Below are positions 6,281-13,150 of a stretch of 14,370 nucleotides of DNA, in pieces. This stretch comes from Fusibacter_D sp033549245 (GTDB lineage Bacteria; Bacillota; Clostridia; Peptostreptococcales; Acidaminobacteraceae). The DNA is taken from contig JAWSUW010000096.1 of the NCBI GenBank assembly GCA_033549245.1, positions 1-14,370 of the forward strand, written 5' to 3'. The translations under genes were made by a program, and so were the position numbers. Under the pieces are notes generated by a model that was given only the letters and a program-made list of their open reading frames with translations, searched no databases and was not told the origin of the DNA. The stretch's first letter is position 1, and every line of letters begins with the position of its first letter.

Positions 6281-7246
6281 GTGAATAGACATAAAAACCG
6301 AGAACTATATCAAAGAAAATTCTATAATAAAGCTTATTTTGAGGGATGGTATTACAAGCAGGTGACAGCTGATGGAAAACATACGATCAGCTTTATTCCG
6401 GGTGTCAATTTTGAAAAAAATGGTGCTAATAGCTTTATTCAAATCATTCATTTGAACGAACAGGATGAGCTGAATGCGTTCATGATCGATTATCCTATTG
6501 AGGCGTTTTCTTCTTGTGATGTTCCATTCTCGGTCACTGTTGGAAAAAGTGTGTTTTCTTTGAATGAAATTTCATTGAATGTTGATTCAGATGGCATTAA
6601 AGTCAGTGGAAATATCAAGTTAAATGATCTGACAAGAATCAAGACATCCAGTCTCAACCCGAATATAATGGGGTGGTTCAGTTATATTCCTTTTATGGAG
6701 TGCAACCATGACATAGTCAGTATGCACCATGACCTCAATGGATTATTGATTGTAAATGATCAAGTCATTGATTTTACAGGTGGTATAGGATACATCGAGA
6801 AAGATTGGGGAAGATCTTTTCCAAGCAGTTACGTTTGGATAGAATCCAATCATTTTGATGATTCAGAAGCTGGGTTGTTCTGCTCTGTGGCAACAATTCC
6901 ATTTTTGTCATTTTCATTTGAAGGGTTCATATGCAACCTGATTCACAAAGGTGTCGAATATCGTTTTGCGACATATAACGGATCAAAGCTTGTAGTCAAC
7001 GAAAGATCAGATAATGAGGTGCATTTGAAATTTACAAAAAATGAATATAGTCTTGATATACGCGGTGAAGTGGCTGATACAAAAAAACTCTTGGCCCCAA
7101 AAATGGGTTCAATGAACAAGACCATCAAAGAAGGGTTGTCCGGTAAAGTGGAAGTTCTCTTGAAAGACAATAATGATCAAACAATTTTCGAGTCGACCAG
7201 TCATAAGTGTGGTATGGAACTGGTAGAAACCTTGCTTCCCAAGTGA
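6281..7246 (+). CDS. Tocopherol-cyclase-family protein
   Basis: About 321 residues matching the tocopherol cyclase-like family (PF14249): an N-terminal Tyr-Phe-Glu-Gly-Trp-Tyr-Tyr-Lys motif, then Phe-Ile-Pro-Gly, and the central signature Gly-Gly-Ile-Gly-Tyr-Ile-Glu-Lys-Asp-Trp-Gly (about 167-177), followed by Ser-Phe-Pro and Trp-Ile-Glu-Ser-Asn. The plant and cyanobacterial members close the chromanol ring of vitamin E. Bacteria of this kind do not make tocopherol, so this member probably binds or acts on another lipophilic molecule; the reaction is unknown. No signal peptide or membrane segment is seen. Start: GTG 6281 has TGAGG nine bases upstream. The frame is open to TTG 6266 but lacks a ribosome binding site there. 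It lies downstream of tetR and 22 bases before the next gene, in one operon. Confidence 0.85.
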   Translation: MNRHKNRELYQRKFYNKAYFEGWYYKQVTADGKHTISFIPGVNFEKNGANSFIQIIHLNEQDELNAFMIDYPIEAFSSCDVPFSVTVGKSVFSLNEISLNVDSDGIKVSGNIKLNDLTRIKTSSLNPNIMGWFSYIPFMECNHDIVSMHHDLNGLLIVNDQVIDFTGGIGYIEKDWGRSFPSSYVWIESNHFDDSEAGLFCSVATIPFLSFSFEGFICNLIHKGVEYRFATYNGSKLVVNERSDNEVHLKFTKNEYSLDIRGEVADTKKLLAPKMGSMNKTIKEGLSGKVEVLLKDNNDQTIFESTSHKCGMELVETLLPK

Positions 7247-7268
7247 ATATGCAGTAGGGGGTGATATT

Positions 7269-7898
7269 ATGTATGAAAGACCAATGAGTAATTTGTCTAA
7301 GATATTGATTGTTTTGATTACAATCATAGTGCTGCTATTTGCAAGATCACTCATAAGCGATCAAGCCATTTATCAAGGTATAATTGAAGTCCCACTGCAG
7401 ACAGACCTTAGTGATATGAAAGAAATTCGGCATATTGGGAAAGAGGGGGAGGTAATCCTTATACCAAAAGCAGAATACACACTAAAGGGTATTGTAAAGT
7501 CCAAGAAAAAGTATTCCGATTACTCATCTCAAATTTCGGACTACGATTTGACCTTTGCTTGGGGTGAACTTAATAAAGACGGGGTAGATGACTTTATAAA
7601 GTATTCTCAAAGTGGCAGATGGTACTATTATAAATATGAGTCGGGTACGCCTGTAAGCGGGGATTATATCGCAAAGCATTCCGCGAACGTTCATATCATA
7701 CATAAAAACAAAGAAATCTTGGATCAGATAAAGAGAATAGATCCAGGTGATTTTGTTGTCCTGAAGGGATACCTCGTGGATGTGAATTTCAACAAGAACG
7801 ATAATGATCCTCTTTGGAGAACCAGTACAACTAGAGATGACACTGGCAATGGCGCTTGTGAAATTTTATTTGTAGAAGAAGTGGAGATTGTTGACTGA
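7269..7898 (+). CDS. Conserved membrane-anchored protein of unknown function
   Basis: A 209-residue protein with one N-terminal membrane segment (about 11-29), the rest predicted outside. The body has a Trp-Gly (98-99), an Arg-Trp-Tyr-Tyr-Tyr (117-121), a His-Ser-Ala-Asn-Val-His-Ile-Ile-His stretch (137-145), a Gly-Asp-x-Val-x-Leu-x-Gly strand pair (160-167) and a Thr-Arg-Asp-Asp-Thr-Gly-Asn-Gly-Ala-Cys-Glu motif near the end (188-198). I recognise this pattern from hypothetical proteins in other bacteria but know no function. The His and Ser residues and the strictly patterned C-terminus suggest a compact, conserved domain. ATG 7269 follows AGGGGGTG five bases upstream. It is the last gene of the tetR operon, 22 bases after the tocopherol-cyclase-like gene. 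Confidence 0.78.
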   Translation: MYERPMSNLSKILIVLITIIVLLFARSLISDQAIYQGIIEVPLQTDLSDMKEIRHIGKEGEVILIPKAEYTLKGIVKSKKKYSDYSSQISDYDLTFAWGELNKDGVDDFIKYSQSGRWYYYKYESGTPVSGDYIAKHSANVHIIHKNKEILDQIKRIDPGDFVVLKGYLVDVNFNKNDNDPLWRTSTTRDDTGNGACEILFVEEVEIVD

Positions 7899-7900
7899 AT

Positions 7901-7929
7901 TTGTCTATCTCTTCCGATTATGTAATAAT
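7901..7929 (+). promoter_or_regulatory. Candidate promoter of the chemoreceptor unit
   Basis: TTGTCT (7901-7906) and AATAAT (7924-7929) are 17 bases apart, and a TG at 7921-7922 gives an extended -10. A TCCGATTAT at 7913-7921 resembles the -10 of flagellar sigma-D promoters, but the matching TAAA at -35 is missing or degenerate, so the sigma factor cannot be decided by eye. Confidence 0.35.
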
Positions 7930-7979
7930 GGTTATATGCTAATATTTTGTAAAACTATCATTCGGGAGGAGAACAGAAT

Positions 7980-9284
7980 ATGAGACAAAATGAAGTTGCT
8001 TTAAGTAAAAGCAGAATTAAAATTGGGATTAGAACAAAGATTTTGATAAGCATCGTTATTGCATTATTAATCAGTCCAACGATTTCGTTATTTATCAACA
8101 ATATGATTAATAACTTGGAATTTGTAAGTGGAGATTTTTCGGTTTACATATCGACTGTCATCAATCTCATTGTTGTTTCAACTATCATCATGTTTCAATT
8201 GAACTGGATCGTATTGAAGCCGTTAAAGAAAATTTCCAGTTTGACCAAGCTGATTACGTCTGAGCTTGATTTTAAAAACAAAGTTGAAATCACCACAAAT
8301 GATGAAATGGGAGAACTTGGTGACAATATCAATTCTATTATCAGTACTGTCAGTAATACAGTGAAGCAAGTTATTGACATTTCAAATGAAGTTGCACAAA
8401 ATGTTGAGAAGGTTAATGATACAACTTCAAGCGTTGCGAATGCATCTACTGAAATTGGGAGAGCAATCGAAGAAATCGCATTTGGTGCAAATGACCAAGC
8501 AAAAGACACAGAAATTGTCTCAAGTGTGAGCAATCAGCTGGGAGAACTTATTAATACAGAGCAAGGTGAACTCAAGGGATTATTTGAGCATGCGGAAGAC
8601 ATTAGAAAATTAAAGGAAGAGGGGCTTGTTGTACTGGATCAATTGGTCGAGAAGACAGTTCAGAATCAGTCTGCAATAAAGGAAATCAGTAGCATAGTAC
8701 TAACCACAAATCAAAGTTCTGAGAATATCGAAAATGCAAGTGAAATGATCAGACAGATTGCTGACCAGACAAATTTGCTGGCACTCAATGCGGCTATTGA
8801 AGCTGCTAGAGCAGGTGAACATGGGAGAGGATTTACTGTTGTTGCTGAAGAAATCCGTAAACTGGCGGAGCAGTCAAATAGATTTACGGAAGAAATTGCA
8901 CTTGTAATTCAAACTTTGAAAACGAATTCAGATGATGCAGTGTTTAAAATGAGCGACGTTGAAGTAATGGTTGAGTCTCAAAAAGAGATTGTCAATATGA
9001 CAAATATGAAGTTTGAAAGCATATCAGATGTGGTAGATACGATGAATAATACGTTTAGCCAAATTGGTATTATCGGTAATGACATGCTCCTAAAAAAAGA
9101 TGAAATCCAAAGTACCATTCAAAATCTTTCTGCTGTGTCAGAGCAGACAGCAGCTGGAACTGAAGAAGCCACTGCATCCATGCAATCGCAAAATGCTGCG
9201 ATTCAAGAAATTGCAATGGCTTCGGGACAACTACAAGAACTCACTCAAAAAATGATTAGTGATGTCAATCAATTTACTATTTGA
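7980..9284 (+). CDS. Methyl-accepting chemotaxis protein with a minimal outside domain
   Basis: A 434-residue chemoreceptor. Two membrane helices (about 21-40 and 56-77) enclose only about 15 residues outside, so there is no ligand-binding domain of usual size. A HAMP linker follows (about 78-130, with Pro81 and the Asp-Glu-Met-Gly-Glu-Leu-Gly of its second helix at 108-114). The rest is the long coiled-coil signalling domain, with the highly conserved hairpin tip at about 262-292 (Asn-Leu-Leu-Ala-Leu-Asn-Ala-Ala-Ile-Glu-Ala-Ala-Arg-Ala-Gly-Glu and Gly-Arg-Gly-Phe-x-Val-Val-Ala). A likely methylation site is near 390-400 (Thr-Ala-Ala-Gly-Thr-Glu-Glu-Ala-Thr). It works through CheA/CheW at the inner membrane. 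No CheW-binding tail pentapeptide is seen. ATG is placed by GGGAGGAG upstream. Confidence 0.93.
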   Translation: MRQNEVALSKSRIKIGIRTKILISIVIALLISPTISLFINNMINNLEFVSGDFSVYISTVINLIVVSTIIMFQLNWIVLKPLKKISSLTKLITSELDFKNKVEITTNDEMGELGDNINSIISTVSNTVKQVIDISNEVAQNVEKVNDTTSSVANASTEIGRAIEEIAFGANDQAKDTEIVSSVSNQLGELINTEQGELKGLFEHAEDIRKLKEEGLVVLDQLVEKTVQNQSAIKEISSIVLTTNQSSENIENASEMIRQIADQTNLLALNAAIEAARAGEHGRGFTVVAEEIRKLAEQSNRFTEEIALVIQTLKTNSDDAVFKMSDVEVMVESQKEIVNMTNMKFESISDVVDTMNNTFSQIGIIGNDMLLKKDEIQSTIQNLSAVSEQTAAGTEEATASMQSQNAAIQEIAMASGQLQELTQKMISDVNQFTI

Positions 9285-9310
9285 ACTGATTGATCGAAAG
9301 GAGACTCATC

Positions 9311-9730
9311 ATGTGGCAGTGCCCAAAATGCAAAAGGGAGTTTAAGAATACGAATCAGGATCATTTCTGTGGTGAACCACCTAATTCAATCGATGAGTAT
9401 ATTTCAGATCAACCTGAGGACATACAGACAAGGCTTCACGAATTACGCAAAGCGCTTCATGAAGCCCTACCAGATGCTGAGGAAAAAATTGCATGGAGAA
9501 TGCCAACCTATAAAGGGAAGACCAATATCATCCATTTTGCAGCGTTTAAAAATCATGTTGGAATCTATCCCGGTGATAAGGCCGTTGTGCATTTTGAAGA
9601 TAGACTGAAAGATTATAAGTCGAGCAAGGGTGCCATTCAGTTCTCGCACAACAAGCCGCTACCACTGGATTTGATCGTCGAAATTGCAAAATGGTGCTAT
9701 GAAACAGGAAATCATCACGGCAAAAAATAG
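9311..9730 (+). CDS. DUF1801 (YdhG-like) protein with an N-terminal zinc-ribbon-like knuckle
   Basis: A 139-residue protein. Residues 1-20 carry Cys4-x2-Cys7 and His18-x-Cys20, a plausible zinc site. Residues ~30-135 match the DUF1801/YdhG family (iron-chaperone-like fold): Leu-Arg-Lys-Ala-Leu-His-Glu-Ala-Leu-Pro-Asp-Ala-Glu-Glu-Lys-Ile-Ala-Trp, then Met-Pro-Thr-Tyr, a His-Val-Gly-Ile-Tyr-Pro strand, and Ser-Lys-Gly-Ala-Ile-Gln-Phe. The family includes a Bacillus frataxin-like protein (YdhG); a metal role here is inference. The start is ATG 9311, seven bases after AAAGGAG (9297-9303); an in-frame TTG at 9290 would start upstream of that site. It follows the chemoreceptor by 26 bases and shares its transcript, which ends at the terminator at 9783-9805. 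Confidence 0.85.
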   Translation: MWQCPKCKREFKNTNQDHFCGEPPNSIDEYISDQPEDIQTRLHELRKALHEALPDAEEKIAWRMPTYKGKTNIIHFAAFKNHVGIYPGDKAVVHFEDRLKDYKSSKGAIQFSHNKPLPLDLIVEIAKWCYETGNHHGKK

Positions 9731-9741
9731 TAAATAGAGAG

Positions 9742-10593
9742 TTATTTCAAATAATCCGCTAAATTGGCGTTCATATCGATTCGTCCCTCAATGAGGGACT
9801 TTTTTGTTGTCATCACAATAGAAATGCCAGGACCATGACCATTCTTAATACAGTCAGAATGCACAATGATACCGACAGATACGGCTCCTTCAAGAAAGCC
9901 ACCAAGACCAAATGAGCAATCTGTATTTTCAATCAGAACAAAATCACCAAAACGAAGCTTGTCTAGTCCCAATCTCTTTATTTCATTTTTATCCGATGTA
10001 ATCAAATCATAATCCCCCTGCTGAGAATATGGGGCACCCACGCCAGATCCCATGAGCCCATGAGGAATCTTTGCAGTGACAGGTACTATGAGTTTGCCAT
10101 TCTCCTCTGTTATGCCGATACGTTCAAACAAGTCCGGATCGATGCTCATAATTTTGATCTCAGGATAATCAAGCAGCTCAAGGCCTTGACCATAACCCTT
10201 TATTAAAATTTTATCCTCTGTAGTCATTTCTTCCAACACACTTTGCTCAAACTGCACCATCACGTGGTCTACACCGCCATGAGAGCCGAGGACATACCCT
10301 ATAGCGCCTTTTGCATCACCAGTTATGACTTTTGCCTGGTTACCTGCACAAGCAAAAACATTGAGGGCATTGTTGGATGGTCCATCTTCATTTTTGATTG
10401 TTACTCCTGGCTCGATATGATCTCCAGCCCAGCCATAGACGCTGTCGCCGACTTTGACGTTGTAATTGATGGCTCCTGTTCCAGGAATCACATAAGGTTT
10501 ACCATCAGTATCTACCCGATAACCGCCAAACTTTGGATGAGCTACTTTACCCATGACGCTGTGCATTATTACCTTGTCTTTATTTGTTTTCAT
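9742..10593 (-). CDS. DUF4438 protein
   Basis: A 283-residue protein without signal peptide or membrane span, matching the DUF4438 family in length and pattern. Visible stretches are Gly-Thr-Gly-Ala-Ile-Asn-Tyr-Asn with Val-Gly-Asp-Ser-Val-Tyr-Gly-Trp, the Ala-Cys-Ala-Gly-Asn-Gln-Ala segment with Gly-Ser-His-Gly-Gly-Val-Asp-His, Lys-Gly-Tyr-Gly-Gln-Gly-Leu, a Pro-His-Gly-Leu-Met-Gly-Ser-Gly-Val-Gly segment, and a C-terminal His-Gly-Pro-Gly. The many Gly/His/Cys motifs suggest a binding or catalytic surface, but no function is established that I know of. ATG 10593 is placed six bases after AAGGAG. It is convergent with the DUF1801 gene (12 bases between stops) and divergent from the hydrolase gene at 10787. 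Confidence 0.85.
   Translation of the reverse strand: MKTNKDKVIMHSVMGKVAHPKFGGYRVDTDGKPYVIPGTGAINYNVKVGDSVYGWAGDHIEPGVTIKNEDGPSNNALNVFACAGNQAKVITGDAKGAIGYVLGSHGGVDHVMVQFEQSVLEEMTTEDKILIKGYGQGLELLDYPEIKIMSIDPDLFERIGITEENGKLIVPVTAKIPHGLMGSGVGAPYSQQGDYDLITSDKNEIKRLGLDKLRFGDFVLIENTDCSFGLGGFLEGAVSVGIIVHSDCIKNGHGPGISIVMTTKKSLIEGRIDMNANLADYLK
9783..9805 (+). terminator. Rightward rho-independent terminator inside the convergent DUF4438 gene
   Basis: GTCCCTC (9783-9789) pairs perfectly with GAGGGAC (9793-9799) around a three-base loop, followed by six T (9800-9805). It is oriented to end the chemoreceptor-DUF1801 transcript, which has no other terminator, 53 bases past that gene's stop. It lies within the coding sequence of the leftward gene, encoding Lys-Lys-Ser-Leu-Ile-Glu-Gly-Arg near its C-terminus. 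Confidence 0.7.
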
Positions 10594-10626
10594 GAAATAC
10601 TCCTTCTGGAAACTTATTGTATTTCA

Positions 10627-10656
10627 ATTATAGCAAATATACGAAAGAAACAACAA
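10627..10656 (-). promoter_or_regulatory. Promoter of the DUF4438 gene
   Basis: On the minus strand, TTGTTG (10651-10656) and a perfect TATAAT (10627-10632) are 18 bases apart, and TGC directly before the -10 makes an extended -10. The start codon lies 33 bases further on. Confidence 0.6.
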
Positions 10657-10755
10657 TTGATACTTGCTTGGACAATTAGAAAAATGCATAAAATCACAAG
10701 AAATGGGTATAGCGTAGTTGCATCAATATATTTTTATTTACTATCTCATTTGGTG

Positions 10756-10769
10756 CATTGCATGCAATG
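10756..10769. repeat. 14-base perfect palindrome upstream of the hydrolase gene
   Basis: CATTGCATGCAATG is a perfect palindrome, five bases before the GGAGGTG ribosome binding site of the hydrolase. It could be an operator or form an RNA hairpin next to the ribosome binding site. In a window of this size about one such palindrome is expected by chance, so only its place makes it notable. Confidence 0.25.
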
Positions 10770-10786
10770 TCATGGAGGTGTTTTTG

Positions 10787-11644
10787 ATGTTAGAAGGTTT
10801 TGTGGAATCCGAGGCGGGTAGAATCTGGTACTCTGCTTATGGAGAGGATCAACCAGGAATTCCACTTTTGGTTGTTCACGGTGGTCCTGGATTTTTGAGT
10901 ATGCCGCAGGTAGTCAGTGAGTTCTCAATTGATCGTCCAGTTTATTTTTACGACCAATTGGGCAGTGGAAAATCGGATAGAGCTAAGAATGAAAACGATT
11001 ATTCCGTTGAAGGATTTGTTCAAGAATTAGAAGATGTAAGGACGGCTTTAAAACTTACAAAAGTGATACTGTTGGGATTTTCATGGGGTGCCGGATTGGT
11101 CTCGGCATACATGTTGGATAAGAATCCTACTGGTGTAGAAGCTCTGATTTTATCTTCACCTTATCTTAGTACTCCACTTTGGAATAGGGACACAAAAGAA
11201 ATCATTTCAAGATTACCTGAGGAAATGATCAAAGTCATTGAAAAGGGTAGAGAGGAAAAGGATTATGGTGAAGATTATCAAAATGTTGTATTTGAGTATT
11301 ATAGGAGACATTTGTATTGCAGATGGCCATTTCCAGATTATCTGATGGGAGCTTTTCAACAACTCAACCAAGAGGTGTATGGCCAGATGTGGGGACCAAG
11401 TGAGTTTGAATTGACAGGCAAATTGAAGGATTTTGATTTGTTTCCAAGGTTAAGTGAAATTAATGTGCCAGTGTTATTGACTTGTGGTGATCGAGATGAG
11501 CTTGATGTCAAAACACTTAAAGAATTTCAACTGGTCATTCCAAATGCTCAGATGGCTGTTCTTCCAAATTCGGCACATATGCATCATCTGGAACAACCAA
11601 AGATTTATAAAGAGATCATCAATGAGTTTATAGGAACATTATAA
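10787..11644 (+). CDS. Proline-iminopeptidase-like alpha/beta hydrolase (peptidase S33 family)
   Basis: A 285-residue cytoplasmic hydrolase. The oxyanion-hole motif His-Gly-Gly-Pro-Gly is at 31-35, followed by Asp-Gln-Leu-Gly-Ser-Gly-Lys-Ser-Asp (56-64). The nucleophile elbow Gly-Phe-Ser-Trp-Gly is at 97-101 with Ser99. The probable acid Asp237 lies in Cys-Gly-Asp-Arg-Asp-Glu, and the catalytic His264 in Ser-Ala-His-Met. Length and the His-Gly-Gly-Pro-Gly motif fit proline-specific aminopeptidases, which release N-terminal proline from peptides. Related S33 members act on other esters or amides, so the exact substrate is open. The start is ATG 10787, six bases after GGAGGTG; the frame extends upstream to 10718, but that part is leader. 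It has its own terminator. Confidence 0.88.
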   Translation: MLEGFVESEAGRIWYSAYGEDQPGIPLLVVHGGPGFLSMPQVVSEFSIDRPVYFYDQLGSGKSDRAKNENDYSVEGFVQELEDVRTALKLTKVILLGFSWGAGLVSAYMLDKNPTGVEALILSSPYLSTPLWNRDTKEIISRLPEEMIKVIEKGREEKDYGEDYQNVVFEYYRRHLYCRWPFPDYLMGAFQQLNQEVYGQMWGPSEFELTGKLKDFDLFPRLSEINVPVLLTCGDRDELDVKTLKEFQLVIPNAQMAVLPNSAHMHHLEQPKIYKEIINEFIGTL

Positions 11645-11683
11645 AATGCGGCTACGTACTATAGTAGCCGCATTTGTTATTTT
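11644..11683 (+). terminator. Rho-independent terminator of the hydrolase gene
   Basis: AAATGCGGCTAC (11644-11655) pairs perfectly with GTAGCCGCATTT (11664-11675) around an eight-base loop. A T-rich tail follows, interrupted by single G and A. The stem begins on the last base of the stop codon. Confidence 0.88.
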
Positions 11684-11716
11684 TGAGTTACAGAGGCATA
11701 AAAATATACGTATAAA

Positions 11717-11725
11717 TGATATAAT
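11717..11725 (+). promoter_or_regulatory. Extended -10 promoter of the membrane-protein/oxidoreductase unit
   Basis: TGATATAAT combines a perfect TATAAT (11720-11725) with the TG of an extended -10. The region 17-18 bases upstream has no good -35, which fits extended -10 promoters. The start codon at 11763 is 38 bases further, with GGAGG at 11752-11756. Confidence 0.55.
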
Positions 11726-11762
11726 AGCATCATAATAATAATCACAACAATGGAGGAATAAG

Positions 11763-13121
11763 ATGCTTGGAGTGCTCATATACATCATACTATTTACACT
11801 AATGTATCTTACATATCGATGGTTCAAACAAAAAATATATACATATAAGGATCTAGGTCCACTTGATGAAAGCAGAGAACGATATCTGTTTCTAACATGT
11901 CTTTACATATTTGCGTTCATTGCAACATGGCGCTTTACAGTCGTTTCACCTTCGGGAATTGGAGTGTCCTATAGAGGGGCGGAGACTTACTTGATTCCAT
12001 TTTCTGAAATCATTGAAGCCAATCGATTAAATATTTTCTATGAATTTGTCAGCGGTAGTGAAAGCATGAGCTTATCACATCTGTTTAAAGATTATCTAGT
12101 GAACTTCACGAAATCCATGATCATTATGTTACCACTTTCACTTAGCCTTTTTGCGGCCTACAAGAATAATGTGAAGCGATTGGTATGGTTGACGGTCACT
12201 GTCATGGTGTCATATTACTTTTCAGGTGAGCTCCATATAGGCAGTACAATAATCAAAGTGCTATTCTTATACAGTTTGACGCATTTGATTTATATGCTAA
12301 TCGAAAAATTATTTGCAAGACGCGAAATTATAGTATGGATGTTCATATTCGTTCTGTTTGTGGGTGTTGTTTTCACATCGGATATTAGACTTTTAAGTGA
12401 TTCGTATGCCTCAAGTTATAAAGCACCTGAGATTATAGAATTCGATGAGCCTTATACTTCTAAAGGCGATGTGGATATTGCTTTTAATTCAGCATATTTG
12501 AGAGAGGACCGTACAGAAATTGAACTGGATTATACACTTAACAAGATTCCTGAACTGAACATCCCTTATGAGTACAAACCTTTAAACTTGACATTGGATC
12601 TGAAGACCGGTGAAGAAAAACACAAATATGGGTTTTCTTCAGATCATTCACTACGCATAAACAATATCGATATAAGGGCCAGTCAAATTAGCAAATCTGT
12701 TTTTCCACTAACGATATATGGGATCAGCGAAATCATGTACGTCATAATCGACCCGGATTTACTGGATCAAATCTCATTTGAAGACAGTGGTTGGTTAAAT
12801 GGGGAACCCTACACCTGTTACAGACTGACATACCGGATTCCAAAGGTTCCAGGGTACGAACTCAGGTGGAATGTACCTCTCAAATATAATGATCTACTTG
12901 ATAAAACTTATAATCCCAATGTTTCTTATAACACAAAAAGGACGATTCTTGAAGAAACTGAATCATCCATTTTATATGAAGTGAAAAATTATTTTTATGA
13001 TAGAGACGTCTCTGACATTGAAATCATTGGTCCAGAGGTCATCAATGTAATCTATGGTTTAGAGTTTGAAATTGACACTGAAAATCCGGTTTTACATTTT
13101 GAAACTGCTGATGATATTTAA
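11763..13121 (+). CDS. Polytopic membrane protein with a large outside domain; possible VanZ-like N-terminus
   Basis: A 452-residue protein in two parts. The first ~205 residues hold about six membrane helices (about 2-19, 41-60, 115-132, 138-153, 160-182, 188-206). Between helices 2 and 3 lies Tyr-Leu-Ile-Pro-Phe-Ser-Glu-Ile-Ile-Glu, resembling the Asn-Leu-Ile-Pro-Phe motif of VanZ-like proteins, and Asn114 and a Gly-Glu (155-156) sit where VanZ has conserved Asn and Glu. This similarity is distant. The last ~245 residues form a soluble, probably extracellular, strand-rich domain with many Tyr, Ile and acidic residues; I recognise no family. ATG is placed six bases after GGAGG. The next gene begins 29 bases downstream with its own strong ribosome binding site, so they form one operon. 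Function unknown; a cell-envelope role is a guess. Confidence 0.75.
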   Translation: MLGVLIYIILFTLMYLTYRWFKQKIYTYKDLGPLDESRERYLFLTCLYIFAFIATWRFTVVSPSGIGVSYRGAETYLIPFSEIIEANRLNIFYEFVSGSESMSLSHLFKDYLVNFTKSMIIMLPLSLSLFAAYKNNVKRLVWLTVTVMVSYYFSGELHIGSTIIKVLFLYSLTHLIYMLIEKLFARREIIVWMFIFVLFVGVVFTSDIRLLSDSYASSYKAPEIIEFDEPYTSKGDVDIAFNSAYLREDRTEIELDYTLNKIPELNIPYEYKPLNLTLDLKTGEEKHKYGFSSDHSLRINNIDIRASQISKSVFPLTIYGISEIMYVIIDPDLLDQISFEDSGWLNGEPYTCYRLTYRIPKVPGYELRWNVPLKYNDLLDKTYNPNVSYNTKRTILEETESSILYEVKNYFYDRDVSDIEIIGPEVINVIYGLEFEIDTENPVLHFETADDI

Positions 13122-13150
13122 TTATTGTTTAGCTAAAGGAGGAGATCCAT

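Noticed and set aside
7913..7921. Sigma-D (flagellar) promoter for the chemoreceptor
   Set aside because: The TCCGATTAT part resembles the -10, but no TAAA stands at the right distance upstream, so this was not called as a separate feature.
9742..9754. TTATTTCAAATAA as a terminator of the DUF4438 gene
   Set aside because: The arms are all A/T with a one-base centre, so no stable hairpin would form, and it is not followed by a T-tract on the minus strand.
10718..10786. ATG 10718 as the hydrolase start
   Set aside because: The added 23 residues do not match the family, the region holds leader features (palindrome, GGAGGTG), and ATG 10787 is ideally spaced from the ribosome site.
10243..10821. 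A 192-codon rightward frame across the DUF4438 start and the intergenic region
   Set aside because: It is antisense to the DUF4438 coding sequence, overlaps the hydrolase start in another frame, has no ribosome site, and its translation resembles no protein pattern I know.
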